From contig NW_026526144.1 in the NCBI RefSeq assembly GCF_010183535.1, forward strand, positions 62,001 through 126,000: a stretch of 64,000 bases of DNA, given 5' to 3'. Shown here piece after piece: positions 19,707-31,946 of this stretch (the first letter of the stretch is position 1; the number at the start of each line of letters is the position of its first letter). Below the pieces are notes generated by a model that saw nothing but the letters and a program-made list of their open reading frames with translations, was not told the DNA's origin and did not search any database. A program made the position numbers and the translations under genes. Origin of the DNA: Caenorhabditis remanei. Its lineage: Eukaryota > Nematoda > Chromadorea > Rhabditida > Rhabditidae.

Positions 19707-19825
19707 GCTTACGACCATATCACGTTGAATGCACGCCATCCCGTCCGATCTGGCAAGTTAAGCAACGTTGAGTCCAGTTAGTACTTGGATCGGAGACGGC
19801 CTGGGAATCCTGGATGTTGTAAGCT
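19707..19825 (+). rRNA. rrn-4: 5S ribosomal RNA, copy 12
   Basis: No difference from copy 1 by eye; its spacer leads into the SL1 gene cut by N2. Confidence 0.96.
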
Positions 19826-20309
19826 TTTTGCATTTTTGAATTTGACATAGGATGAATTATTTTAAGTGCCGTTCTATTAGAGGTGCCGTTCTATTAGAGG
19901 TGCCGTTCTATTAGAGGTGCCGTTTTAATACAGTTTTTACAGAGTATATTGTTTAGTTCAATTTAACATTTTTTATTTCAAGAATAATGAGAGCGATTTT
20001 TATAAACACAAATTTTCAGAGAAAAAAAAATCGAAAAATCAAAAATTTACGAATTTTTTTGCTTTTTTCAATTTTATTCATTTCCAAACTGTAACTTATT
20101 TTAATAAACGTGAATCAAACATTATTCCACTGCTTCACGTTGCCCATTTTGTTTCCAACACTGTGTTCAGTGCAATTCGGATTTTCAGACGACTGGGAAA
20201 CAATGTCAACGACATTTTTTCTCAAATATTTTTAGTTATTTTGTCTCCCCGAAAGGAGACGTTCCAAAATTTATAGCTAACGCCAAATTTCTTTGGGTCA
20301 GTTTCAATG

Positions 20310-23300
20310 GCGAGCCTGCTACAGCGGCGGGAGTCTACCTCACGGTAGGTCCGCTAGCTGTGATGTAAGAAATCATTAAACTCTTCATCAGTTTGGTTCA
20401 TTTGTACAAAGTGGGTTTGTGCAGATGGGTCGAGTTCAGGGAACCCCAGGGTCTATGTGTTCATCACTACTATGCTGGTCAGTAGCTGCTTTGATGGTTT
20501 CGGACCCTGGGTATTTACCATCCCCCTCCCTTATATGAACAATGATTATTATCAGATCAGGATTCCTCCAACTATGTCATAGTCGTCGGGTGTTGGCACA
20601 CCACTGACTATGACGGAGTTTCCCGCCAGGAGCCTCACGGCCTTCAACTTTCCCTTTCAGGTTTGCACCCTCCAGATCGAGTCGGCATCCAACCGGTCCG
20701 CGCGTGTGTTCTTCAGGCCAGAGCTCTATTTCAGATCTAGAGACAGAGACCTTCCGAAACACAATGCCAGATCAGATTGCGGTGGTTGGGCATCCTTACT
20801 TCCGGGTCGCTACCCAACTCCTCCCTACCGCCCAAACGGAGAGCACCGGAATGATACTCTCCCCCAATGAGGAGCCGGTTTAGTGTTTAGCTAACGCCGA
20901 CTTTTATTTTTATGTTGGGGTCTTATCTCACGGTATTCACCGTGATCCGCCTTGTCCAACTCTTCTTTGGAAGCCCTGATTCTGATAGCTTTTGCCGGGT
21001 TGCCCGGAATCAGTTTGTTTTTTGGATCCTCGCCAAGTTTTGCCTTTTTTGGACTTTGATCTTCTCTTTTTCTCTTCCTCGGATTTCTTCTCACGCTCTC
21101 TTGTTTTAAAAGGCTGGAATCGATCTGAGACTTGAACATTTTCCATGGGTTCATCTCCGAATCTGATCTCCTGCTGGTCTTTTCTGCAGTATAGATCAGT
21201 TACAATTTTGTAACTATCTCCGAAGATATGCCTCCAGTAAATTTGTTTGGAAGACTCTAGAGCAATCATGGAGATGTCTGGGATCAAGTTTCTGATTTGC
21301 CCATCAGAGAGACCCAGCATTCTCAGAGAGTTTGAGGTGTCTGGCCAGTAGGTCCCAAGACTTCCAACCACTAGTGGAAGGATTACTGCTCTCTTTCCCA
21401 GTCTTGCGAAGTAATCAATAAAGTGACTGTACTTTGTCATCTTCCAATCCCATGCGGCTTCAATTGCAACAACTCCATTTTCGTATGGTACCGTAACATC
21501 CGCCAGTAGGACTTCCGGACCATCTTTCTGTATCATGATGATATCTGGACGCTCTCTGGTTGGTCCGGGCTCCGTATCCACCATGATGTCATAGTGGTTG
21601 TTGTCTTTTCCGCCTCTTATCACCTCTTGCAGGATTCTGTTTAAGACACGATCATGCCTCTGGGTGATTCCAGATGAAAGGCTGTATGTGCAATGCTGGA
21701 GGATGTGAGCCTGGGATTCGCATTCGTAGCCGCACCATCTGCAGTTTTTCGGCAGATCTTTATTGTAGCTGTTGCCGTTGCAGATCAGCTGGCTCAGCCG
21801 TGCTGGGTGTACGAACTTTTGGCTGGAAATGCTGCAGTTCTTTCCATCATTGACGAATTTGTTTGATTGTGGGTGGTGTTGAAGCACCTGCACAACCTTG
21901 CTTTTGACTGTCTTGATTTCCAAGAAGGTCTTGAGCAACGCCGCTTTCACCAAGTCTTTCAGCTTTGTCACCAGTTTCATACTGTCAGCTTTCGAGAATA
22001 CTTTGATCTGTGAGTTTTCTGATGCTTGTACTTCTAAAGCAATTTCACCATTTTCTGGGATGAATCTCATTGACTTAAGCGGTGCTCCTTGATTAACGCT
22101 GAGCGTTCGAATAGCTTCGTTCATTCGCGAGAAGAGGCTGTAACCTCCTTTCGTGATTGCTTTCTTGGTGTTCAAGTACTCGCACTGCTCTTCGAGCGTA
22201 ACTTTCTGGGTTTTCAGTCCCATCACCTTTGCCGTGATTCTACTCAACGCCTTTTTGTGGATGGACGAGATGTATTCGTCGTCAGACCACAGTTTGAACA
22301 GTGTGGACGCCAGGAACGTTATGAGACACGTGAATCGGGGAGACATAACTCCGAGTCCTCCATTCTTTACTGGAATCTGGACATATTCGAGTGGTGATCC
22401 TTTAATCGGGATGTTGTGATACATCTTCACACTTTTCATGACTGTGTTCTCAAACTCCTTTAACTCCGTCAGCTTTGGAGTGGCGTTTCTGTACATGTGT
22501 TGCAGTCTCGGCAGGATGAATGCCTTCAGCACATCAAGTTTCTGGTTCGGCGCCAGATCTGTATCATGGACCTTTTGGAGTTCCGCGGCAATCTGAGTCA
22601 GGGATTCTGATTCCGAGGCTCTACCACCGTTTCCTGTTTTGACTCCGAGATACTTGTAGGTATCCCCATCCTTCATAGTCCGAATGGCCATTCCTTGAAT
22701 CTTAATTCGTGCAAACTGGTCAACACTTCCTTTTTTGATTGTCAGTGAAGCACACTTCTTTGGCTTGAAAATCAGGGCAACACTTCTACAATCCTTGTCC
22801 AGTTGATTGAGCATATCTTGCATTTCTTCCTTGTTGTTGGTAAGGATGGCAAGATCATCAGCGAACGCCAGACACCGTACGTCATTGCTCACGCAACTGT
22901 AACCTATCTTTCTCGCCTGGTGTCTTCGGATGATGCCTTCGAGACAGATGTTGAATAGAGTCGGTGAGATGGGATCACCCTGTTTAACTCCGGCTTCAAT
23001 CATGATGTTCTGGGTTTTCTGCTCAGCTGTCTTGACTCTCATTGACGATCCATCATACATATCACTGATTATGTTGATAACTGATGCAGGATACCCGAAT
23101 GAGGCAAGTGATCTTCTGATCAACTCATGTGGCACGCTTCCGAAAGCATTTGTCAAGTCTAGCCATGCGCATGACAGGTTTCGGTTGAGAACTGTGGCAG
23201 TGTCTATGCACATTCGCAGAATTCCGATTGACTCATTGCATCCATCGATCGCCTGGAAGCCTCGTTGGCATCTACTGATGACTCCAGGAACTGAGGAGAT

Positions 23301-25038
23301 TCTCCTGTTCCAGACTGAGGAGTAAAGTTTGTAAACAGTAGCCATTAGAGAGATGGGTCTCCAATTCTCTGGCTTCTTTCTTTCCTCTTCAGTGCAATCT
23401 TTCGGTAGCAGAACCGTTTCCGCTTCTTTCCAGTGGCTCGGAATCTTTCCGTGTTGTCGACATTCATCGAACAACATCGCCAGACGTTCTCCTTCCGGAT
23501 CAAACCATTTCAGATCACTGTACTTCACTCCATCAGTTCCGGGAGAGGTATCTTTGATCTTCGCAAGTATGGCTTTCACTTCTCCTCCCGAGATCGGGTC
23601 TTCAATGCTTGGGTCCACTTTTGCTCTTTTGATTCCACTGCACACAGTATTCAATGCATCTTCTGTTACTGGTTGTGCTTTCAGGGTTTGCCTGAAGTGG
23701 TTTTCCACGACGTTAATATCAATTTCACATCGTGCGGAGTGTTTCCCAATTATCACATTGAAGGTCTTTGCTCGGTTCTTGGCATACTGGATTCTGAGCG
23801 GCTCGTTAGATTCTTTTACAAATCGATCTTTTGGTTTCACCGTTTCTGTCCTTCTGCTCGTCTGCGTCGCCATCTCACCTTCATTCAGCAATGGTGGTGA
23901 GCATCTTGCAGTTATCTTATCTACCAGATACTTGTTCCCATTGTGTGCCTTGACGATGGCGGCAGTGAGTGAGTCGGCAATCCAGGTTAGTGTTTGGATG
24001 TTAGACCCTTGCTCTTGGTACGATTCCATTTGTCTATCGAACCAAGTTCTCACTTGCTCAATGAGCTTCGCCGGCTCCCCTTTTGGTTGAGCTTTCTTCG
24101 TCGGCCCCCCTTTTGGCTGAGCTTTCTTCGACGACTCCCCTTTTGGCTGAGTTGTCTTTGCCTGCAGATTCTTTTTGCCATACTTTCCCTTCTTCTTTGA
24201 CGTTTGCTTTTTCGTCACTTCTGGGCTAACAATTCTCATTGCTGGCAGGCTTGGAGTCATTTTCGGTTCCGTAGTGGGCTCTTTCGTTGGTGGACTGTCA
24301 CACGTCACCTCCATCTCCTCAGTTTCGCCAACAAGTGGGTGAAACTTCCCAGGTGAGACGACTTTGATCTCTGGACCAGTGAATTGTCTCTTGGCTTCTG
24401 GAGAGATGTTTGGTGATCGTTCAGTTACCACTCCCCTCTTTCTAGTATTTCCCACCACTTTCCAGCCTTCATCTTGTTCTGTCTCACGACTCTTCGGTGT
24501 CTCTTGTTGCTGTGGAACGGGATCCACTTCCATGTTTCCTACATCCATCATCGGTGTAGCTGAACGAGAGCACGTCGGACAGACGGCACACTGGCTGCTT
24601 CGACTTGTGGGTCGACTTTGGGCGAAACTTTTTCCCGGAGAGTTATAATATTTGATTTTTTCAGCAAATATCTCGTAATTGGGTTTCAGTTCTTCAAGGA
24701 GATTTCTTCGGAAGTTTTTCACGTCTTCCTCTACTTCCTCCATTTCCCATTCGGTATCTTGGATGAAGGCTTCCGCCATTTTCATCACAAATACCCCACA
24801 GTTGTAGCTGTCTCTTTGTCTTGGCTTTTCATCCTGTTCCTTTGGGATAATCAGTCCAAGTTCGTTCACCAACTCTTCAATATAACTACTCATTCTTGAA
24901 CCTGTCGGGTCGTAGAATGCAGCAATTCCATTCGAGATGGTCAAGAGCGTCCAGTGTTCGTCTGCACAGATCGGAAACACGACTCTTTTCTTTCCGTCTT
25001 CCAGATTCCTCTGAATAAGTGGGACTAGGTCCACTCTC
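20310..25038 (-). mobile_element. NeSL-type retrotransposon N2, 5' truncated
   Basis: 4729 bp. The 3' end is complete and starts at the same base as N1. The 5' end stops inside the ORF just before the Ulp1-like protease, typical of incomplete reverse transcription. The sequence is a mosaic: the protease-to-linker part and C-terminal tail resemble N6, while the KPKG region and the reverse transcriptase resemble N1. The 3' UTR follows the N1 pattern. Confidence 0.94.
20937..25038 (-). pseudogene. NeSL N2 ORF, 5' truncated but otherwise open
   Basis: About 1367 codons read without interruption from the truncation point to TGA at 20937-20939, equivalent to residues 372-1728 of the intact N6 protein with small length differences. 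Protease triad (H in CADEHW, D in FYDPTG, C in YNCGVF), FADD, CCHC and RPDI/LLADVTVPYE are all present. Zinc fingers and the start codon are missing; upstream the frame meets a stop inside the SL1 exon. It therefore cannot be translated from an element start. Confidence 0.92.
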
Positions 25039-25223
25039 TTTACCTCAAACTTGGGTAATTAAACCGACGCTTTCGGCGTGCCCTCCGAGTAATGCTACGG
25101 CAACAGCCGACACGAATCGAACCCCGCGACCGCCACTATATTTCGACAAGGAGGCCTCGCAAAAAATTTTCGATTTTTTGAGAGGAGTGGAATTTATGTA
25201 GGAAATTAGGAGTGAGTAGAGAT

Positions 25224-25342
25224 GCTTACGACCATATCACGTTGAATGCACGCCATCCCGTCCGATCTGGCAAGTTAAGCAACGTTGAGTCCAGTTAGTA
25301 CTTGGATCGGAGACGGCCTGGGAATCCTGGATGTTGTAAGCT
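25224..25342 (+). rRNA. rrn-4: 5S ribosomal RNA, copy 13
   Basis: No difference from copy 1 by eye. Confidence 0.96.
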
Positions 25343-25757
25343 TTTTGCATTTTTGAATTTGACATAGGATGAATTATTTTAAGTGCCGTTCTATTAGAGG
25401 TGCCGTTCTATTAGAGGTGCCGTTCTATTAGAGGTGCCGTTTTAATACAGTTTTTACAGAGTATATTGTTTAGTTCAATTTAACATTTTTTATTTCAAGA
25501 ATAATGAGAGCGATTTTTATAAACACAAATTTTCAGAGAAAAAAAAATCGAAAAATCAAAAATTTACGAATTTTTTTGCTTTTTTCAATTTTATTCATTT
25601 CCAAACTGTAACTTATTTTAATAAACGTGAATCAAACATTATTCCACTGCTTCACGTTGCCCATTTTGTTTCCAACACTGTGTTCAGTGCAATTCGGATT
25701 TTCAGACGACTGGGAAACAATGTCAACGACATTTTTTCTCAAATATTTTTAGTTATT

Positions 25758-25853
25758 TTGTCTCCCCGAAAGGAGACGTTCCAAAATTTATAGCTAACGC
25801 CAAATTTCTTTGGGTCAGTTTCAATGTTTACCTCAAACTTGGGTAATTAAACC
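25758..25853 (-). ncRNA. sls-1: SL1 RNA gene, copy 12
   Basis: Intact; paired with the 5S at 26012. Confidence 0.94.
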
Positions 25854-26011
25854 GACGCTTTCGGCGTGCCCTCCGAGTAATGCTACGGCAACAGCCGACA
25901 CGAATCGAACCCCGCGACCGCCACTATATTTCGACAAGGAGGCCTCGCAAAAAATTTTCGATTTTTTGAGAGGAGTGGAATTTATGTAGGAAATTAGGAG
26001 TGAGTAGAGAT

Positions 26012-26130
26012 GCTTACGACCATATCACGTTGAATGCACGCCATCCCGTCCGATCTGGCAAGTTAAGCAACGTTGAGTCCAGTTAGTACTTGGATCGGAG
26101 ACGGCCTGGGAATCCTGGATGTTGTAAGCT
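26012..26130 (+). rRNA. rrn-4: 5S ribosomal RNA, copy 14
   Basis: No difference from copy 1 by eye; 788-bp spacing. Confidence 0.96.
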
Positions 26131-26545
26131 TTTTGCATTTTTGAATTTGACATAGGATGAATTATTTTAAGTGCCGTTCTATTAGAGGTGCCGTTCTATT
26201 AGAGGTGCCGTTCTATTAGAGGTGCCGTTTTAATACAGTTTTTACAGAGTATATTGTTTAGTTCAATTTAACATTTTTTATTTCAAGAATAATGAGAGCG
26301 ATTTTTATAAACACAAATTTTCAGAGAAAAAAAAATCGAAAAATCAAAAATTTACGAATTTTTTTGCTTTTTTCAATTTTATTCATTTCCAAACTGTAAC
26401 TTATTTTAATAAACGTGAATCAAACATTATTCCACTGCTTCACGTTGCCCATTTTGTTTCCAACACTGTGTTCAGTGCAATTCGGATTTTCAGACGACTG
26501 GGAAACAATGTCAACGACATTTTTTCTCAAATATTTTTAGTTATT

Positions 26546-26641
26546 TTGTCTCCCCGAAAGGAGACGTTCCAAAATTTATAGCTAACGCCAAATTTCTTTG
26601 GGTCAGTTTCAATGTTTACCTCAAACTTGGGTAATTAAACC
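26546..26641 (-). ncRNA. sls-1: SL1 RNA gene, copy 13
   Basis: Intact; paired with the 5S at 26800. Confidence 0.94.
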
Positions 26642-26799
26642 GACGCTTTCGGCGTGCCCTCCGAGTAATGCTACGGCAACAGCCGACACGAATCGAACCC
26701 CGCGACCGCCACTATATTTCGACAAGGAGGCCTCGCAAAAAATTTTCGATTTTTTGAGAGGAGTGGAATTTATGTAGGAAATTAGGAGTGAGTAGAGAT

Positions 26800-26918
26800 G
26801 CTTACGACCATATCACGTTGAATGCACGCCATCCCGTCCGATCTGGCAAGTTAAGCAACGTTGAGTCCAGTTAGTACTTGGATCGGAGACGGCCTGGGAA
26901 TCCTGGATGTTGTAAGCT
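26800..26918 (+). rRNA. rrn-4: 5S ribosomal RNA, copy 15
   Basis: No difference from copy 1 by eye; 788-bp spacing. Confidence 0.96.
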
Positions 26919-27333
26919 TTTTGCATTTTTGAATTTGACATAGGATGAATTATTTTAAGTGCCGTTCTATTAGAGGTGCCGTTCTATTAGAGGTGCCGTT
27001 CTATTAGAGGTGCCGTTTTAATACAGTTTTTACAGAGTATATTGTTTAGTTCAATTTAACATTTTTTATTTCAAGAATAATGAGAGCGATTTTTATAAAC
27101 ACAAATTTTCAGAGAAAAAAAAATCGAAAAATCAAAAATTTACGAATTTTTTTGCTTTTTTCAATTTTATTCATTTCCAAACTGTAACTTATTTTAATAA
27201 ACGTGAATCAAACATTATTCCACTGCTTCACGTTGCCCATTTTGTTTCCAACACTGTGTTCAGTGCAATTCGGATTTTCAGACGACTGGGAAACAATGTC
27301 AACGACATTTTTTCTCAAATATTTTTAGTTATT

Positions 27334-27429
27334 TTGTCTCCCCGAAAGGAGACGTTCCAAAATTTATAGCTAACGCCAAATTTCTTTGGGTCAGTTTCAA
27401 TGTTTACCTCAAACTTGGGTAATTAAACC
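27334..27429 (-). ncRNA. sls-1: SL1 RNA gene, copy 14
   Basis: Intact; paired with the 5S at 27588. Confidence 0.94.
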
Positions 27430-27587
27430 GACGCTTTCGGCGTGCCCTCCGAGTAATGCTACGGCAACAGCCGACACGAATCGAACCCCGCGACCGCCAC
27501 TATATTTCGACAAGGAGGCCTCGCAAAAAATTTTCGATTTTTTGAGAGGAGTGGAATTTATGTAGGAAATTAGGAGTGAGTAGAGAT

Positions 27588-27706
27588 GCTTACGACCATA
27601 TCACGTTGAATGCACGCCATCCCGTCCGATCTGGCAAGTTAAGCAACGTTGAGTCCAGTTAGTACTTGGATCGGAGACGGCCTGGGAATCCTGGATGTTG
27701 TAAGCT
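27588..27706 (+). rRNA. rrn-4: 5S ribosomal RNA, copy 16
   Basis: No difference from copy 1 by eye; 788-bp spacing. Confidence 0.96.
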
Positions 27707-28121
27707 TTTTGCATTTTTGAATTTGACATAGGATGAATTATTTTAAGTGCCGTTCTATTAGAGGTGCCGTTCTATTAGAGGTGCCGTTCTATTAGAGGTG
27801 CCGTTTTAATACAGTTTTTACAGAGTATATTGTTTAGTTCAATTTAACATTTTTTATTTCAAGAATAATGAGAGCGATTTTTATAAACACAAATTTTCAG
27901 AGAAAAAAAAATCGAAAAATCAAAAATTTACGAATTTTTTTGCTTTTTTCAATTTTATTCATTTCCAAACTGTAACTTATTTTAATAAACGTGAATCAAA
28001 CATTATTCCACTGCTTCACGTTGCCCATTTTGTTTCCAACACTGTGTTCAGTGCAATTCGGATTTTCAGACGACTGGGAAACAATGTCAACGACATTTTT
28101 TCTCAAATATTTTTAGTTATT

Positions 28122-28217
28122 TTGTCTCCCCGAAAGGAGACGTTCCAAAATTTATAGCTAACGCCAAATTTCTTTGGGTCAGTTTCAATGTTTACCTCAA
28201 ACTTGGGTAATTAAACC
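28122..28217 (-). ncRNA. sls-1: SL1 RNA gene, copy 15
   Basis: Intact; paired with the variant 5S at 28376. Confidence 0.94.
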
Positions 28218-28375
28218 GACGCTTTCGGCGTGCCCTCCGAGTAATGCTACGGCAACAGCCGACACGAATCGAACCCCGCGACCGCCACTATATTTCGACA
28301 AGGAGGCCTCGCAAAAAATTTTCGATTTTTTGAGAGGAGTGGAATTTATGTAGGAAATTAGGAGTGAGTAGAGAT

Positions 28376-28494
28376 GCTTACGACCATATCACGTTGAATG
28401 CACGCCATCCCGTCCGATCTGGCAAGTTAAGCAACGTTGAGTCCAGTTAATACTTGGATCGGAGACAGCCTGGGAATCCTGGATGTTGTAAGCT
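28376..28494 (+). rRNA. rrn-4: 5S ribosomal RNA, copy 17, variant with two substitutions
   Basis: The only 5S in the window seen to differ: G to A at 28450 (cagttAatac) and G to A at 28467 (gagacAgcc). The changes fall in the 3' half of the gene. Whether the copy is expressed or tolerated cannot be told from sequence. Confidence 0.9.
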
Positions 28495-28978
28495 TTTTGC
28501 ATTTTTGAATTTGACATAGGATGAATTATTTTAAGTGCCGTTCTATTAGAGGTGCCGTTCTATTAGAGGTGCCGTTCTATTAGAGGTGCCGTTTTAATAC
28601 AGTTTTTACAGAGTATATTGTTTAGTTCAATTTAACATTTTTTATTTCAAGAATAATGAGAGCGATTTTTATAAACACAAATTTTCAGAGAAAAAAAAAT
28701 CGAAAAATCAAAAATTTACGAATTTTTTTGCTTTTTTCAATTTTATTCATTTCCAAACTGTAACTTATTTTAATAAACGTGAATCAAACATTATTCCACT
28801 GCTTCACGTTGCCCATTTTGTTTCCAACACTGTGTTCAGTGCAATTCGGATTTTCAGACGACTGGGAAACAATGTCAACGACATTTTTTCTCAAATATTT
28901 TTAGTTATTTTGTCTCCCCGAAAGGAGACGTTCCAAAATTTATAGCTAACGCCAAATTTCTTTGGGTCAGTTTCAATG

Positions 28979-29658
28979 GCGAGCCTGCTTACAGCGGCGG
29001 GGGTCTACCTCACGGTAGGTCCGCTAGCTGCGACGAGAGATTTTGATAGGTCTCTCGTCTGTCTTTTTTATCAGACGGTGGGTTTGTGCAGAGGGTCGAG
29101 CTCAGGGAACATCATCACCCGAGTTGATTCCACCGGCATCACTATTTGGTTAGGTATAGCTGCACGCAGTGGACTCAGGTTCCGACTTAACCTTCGCCCT
29201 CCCGAAAATTTAACACCACAGGATTCCTCCAACTTTGTCATAGCCGTCGGGTGTTGGCACACCACTGACTATGACGGAGTTCCCCGCCAGGAGCCTCACG
29301 GCCTACGACCTTACCTTCGGGTTTGACCCCTCCAGCACCGGTCGGCATTCAACCTGCCACTCGTGTGTTCTTCCGGCCAGAGCTCTCTTTCAGATCGAGA
29401 GACAGAGACCTTCCAAACACTATGCCAGATCAGATCGTGGCAGGTTGAGCATCTGATATTACCGGCTATCAGGAAGCCTTAAAATTTGGAGAGTGCAAAG
29501 GTCCCCACTTTGTTGTAAGCCTCTCAGTGGAGAAAAAGAAAGGAATGCTTATATCCTCTTTATCCCCTAGGCTTACAACTTGAGGTTTTGATCATCCTAA
29601 CGACTTTTCTTCCCGAGGGAAAAAAAACCGGGGTCAAAACTAACCACCCAAGCCCGAG
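28979..29658 (-). mobile_element. Short non-autonomous NeSL-like element S1 (about 680 bp)
   Basis: The 3' terminus (gcgagcctgcttacagcggc from 28979) and much of the first 450 bp resemble the NeSL 3' UTR. The 5' 200 bp are unrelated to NeSL and contain an 11-bp inverted repeat (29512-29522 with 29569-29579). There is no protein-coding ORF; the 64- and 116-codon frames are not NeSL-like. The hairpin 29032-29040/29051-29059 is a perfect 9-bp stem at the place where NeSL has a different stem. Likely mobilised by the NeSL proteins through the shared 3' end. It could instead be the 3' stub of a second NeSL family. Confidence 0.82.
29512..29579. repeat. Inverted repeat in the S-element 5' region
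   Basis: gttgtaagcct (29512-29522) pairs perfectly with aggcttacaac (29569-29579). The 46-nt loop can pair further through aaagaaagga and tcctcttt. Present at the same place in S2, S3 and S4. Confidence 0.75.
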
Positions 29659-29842
29659 TTACCTCAAACTTGGGTAATTAAACCGACGCTTTCGGCGTGC
29701 CCTCCGAGTAATGCTACGGCAACAGCCGACACGAATCGAACCCCGCGACCGCCACTATATTTCGACAAGGAGGCCTCGCAAAAAATTTTCGATTTTTTGA
29801 GAGGAGTGGAATTTATGTAGGAAATTAGGAGTGAGTAGAGAT

Positions 29843-29961
29843 GCTTACGACCATATCACGTTGAATGCACGCCATCCCGTCCGATCTGGCAAGTTAAGCA
29901 ACGTTGAGTCCAGTTAGTACTTGGATCGGAGACGGCCTGGGAATCCTGGATGTTGTAAGCT
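29843..29961 (+). rRNA. rrn-4: 5S ribosomal RNA, copy 18
   Basis: No difference from copy 1 by eye. Confidence 0.96.
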
Positions 29962-30376
29962 TTTTGCATTTTTGAATTTGACATAGGATGAATTATTTTA
30001 AGTGCCGTTCTATTAGAGGTGCCGTTCTATTAGAGGTGCCGTTCTATTAGAGGTGCCGTTTTAATACAGTTTTTACAGAGTATATTGTTTAGTTCAATTT
30101 AACATTTTTTATTTCAAGAATAATGAGAGCGATTTTTATAAACACAAATTTTCAGAGAAAAAAAAATCGAAAAATCAAAAATTTACGAATTTTTTTGCTT
30201 TTTTCAATTTTATTCATTTCCAAACTGTAACTTATTTTAATAAACGTGAATCAAACATTATTCCACTGCTTCACGTTGCCCATTTTGTTTCCAACACTGT
30301 GTTCAGTGCAATTCGGATTTTCAGACGACTGGGAAACAATGTCAACGACATTTTTTCTCAAATATTTTTAGTTATT

Positions 30377-30472
30377 TTGTCTCCCCGAAAGGAGACGTTC
30401 CAAAATTTATAGCTAACGCCAAATTTCTTTGGGTCAGTTTCAATGTTTACCTCAAACTTGGGTAATTAAACC
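30377..30472 (-). ncRNA. sls-1: SL1 RNA gene, copy 16
   Basis: Intact; paired with the 5S at 30631. Confidence 0.94.
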
Positions 30473-30630
30473 GACGCTTTCGGCGTGCCCTCCGAGTAAT
30501 GCTACGGCAACAGCCGACACGAATCGAACCCCGCGACCGCCACTATATTTCGACAAGGAGGCCTCGCAAAAAATTTTCGATTTTTTGAGAGGAGTGGAAT
30601 TTATGTAGGAAATTAGGAGTGAGTAGAGAT

Positions 30631-30749
30631 GCTTACGACCATATCACGTTGAATGCACGCCATCCCGTCCGATCTGGCAAGTTAAGCAACGTTGAGTCCA
30701 GTTAGTACTTGGATCGGAGACGGCCTGGGAATCCTGGATGTTGTAAGCT
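30631..30749 (+). rRNA. rrn-4: 5S ribosomal RNA, copy 19
   Basis: No difference from copy 1 by eye. Confidence 0.96.
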
Positions 30750-31164
30750 TTTTGCATTTTTGAATTTGACATAGGATGAATTATTTTAAGTGCCGTTCTA
30801 TTAGAGGTGCCGTTCTATTAGAGGTGCCGTTCTATTAGAGGTGCCGTTTTAATACAGTTTTTACAGAGTATATTGTTTAGTTCAATTTAACATTTTTTAT
30901 TTCAAGAATAATGAGAGCGATTTTTATAAACACAAATTTTCAGAGAAAAAAAAATCGAAAAATCAAAAATTTACGAATTTTTTTGCTTTTTTCAATTTTA
31001 TTCATTTCCAAACTGTAACTTATTTTAATAAACGTGAATCAAACATTATTCCACTGCTTCACGTTGCCCATTTTGTTTCCAACACTGTGTTCAGTGCAAT
31101 TCGGATTTTCAGACGACTGGGAAACAATGTCAACGACATTTTTTCTCAAATATTTTTAGTTATT

Positions 31165-31254
31165 TTGTCTCCCCGAAAGGAGACGTTCCAAAATTTATAG
31201 CTAACGCCAAATTTCTTTGGGTCAGTTTCAACCTCAAACTTGGGTAATTAAACC
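31165..31254 (-). ncRNA. sls-1: SL1 RNA gene, copy 17, 6-bp deletion at the splice donor
   Basis: Reads tttcaacctcaaac where other copies read tttcaatgtttacctc. Six bases are lost exactly where NeSL inserts. The exon is whole, but the donor changes from GAG|GTAAAC to GAG|GTTGAA. Sm site and hairpin are intact. Donor strength is probably reduced. Confidence 0.9.
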
Positions 31255-31412
31255 GACGCTTTCGGCGTGCCCTCCGAGTAATGCTACGGCAACAGCCGAC
31301 ACGAATCGAACCCCGCGACCGCCACTATATTTCGACAAGGAGGCCTCGCAAAAAATTTTCGATTTTTTGAGAGGAGTGGAATTTATGTAGGAAATTAGGA
31401 GTGAGTAGAGAT

Positions 31413-31531
31413 GCTTACGACCATATCACGTTGAATGCACGCCATCCCGTCCGATCTGGCAAGTTAAGCAACGTTGAGTCCAGTTAGTACTTGGATCGGA
31501 GACGGCCTGGGAATCCTGGATGTTGTAAGCT
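31413..31531 (+). rRNA. rrn-4: 5S ribosomal RNA, copy 20
   Basis: No difference from copy 1 by eye; 782 bp after copy 19. Confidence 0.96.
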
Positions 31532-31946
31532 TTTTGCATTTTTGAATTTGACATAGGATGAATTATTTTAAGTGCCGTTCTATTAGAGGTGCCGTTCTAT
31601 TAGAGGTGCCGTTCTATTAGAGGTGCCGTTTTAATACAGTTTTTACAGAGTATATTGTTTAGTTCAATTTAACATTTTTTATTTCAAGAATAATGAGAGC
31701 GATTTTTATAAACACAAATTTTCAGAGAAAAAAAAATCGAAAAATCAAAAATTTACGAATTTTTTTGCTTTTTTCAATTTTATTCATTTCCAAACTGTAA
31801 CTTATTTTAATAAACGTGAATCAAACATTATTCCACTGCTTCACGTTGCCCATTTTGTTTCCAACACTGTGTTCAGTGCAATTCGGATTTTCAGACGACT
31901 GGGAAACAATGTCAACGACATTTTTTCTCAAATATTTTTAGTTATT

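Larger units (their letters stand above)
16370..20309. repeat. 5S-SL1 tandem array, block 3
   Basis: Five 5S and four whole SL1 genes, all units 788 bp, between N1 and N2. Confidence 0.95.
20241..25065 (-). pseudogene. SL1 RNA gene split by NeSL element N2
   Basis: 5' part 25039-25065 (27 nt, exon plus GTAAA); 3' part 20241-20309. The split point is the same as at N1, with no target bases lost. Confidence 0.93.
25039..28978. repeat. 5S-SL1 tandem array, block 4
   Basis: Five 5S and four whole SL1 genes, all units 788 bp, between N2 and S1. The last 5S carries two substitutions. Confidence 0.95.
28910..29684 (-). pseudogene. SL1 RNA gene split by short element S1
   Basis: 5' part 29659-29684 (26 nt) and 3' part 28910-28978. 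One base of the GTAAA is missing or shared with the element at the 5' junction. Confidence 0.92.

Noticed and set aside
28976..29326. 116-codon + strand ORF starting at ATGGCG, repeated in S1, S2 and S4
   Set aside because: The ATG belongs to SL1 target sequence and the frame runs antisense through the structured 3' region. It is broken in S3 by a single-base deletion and has no recognisable domain.
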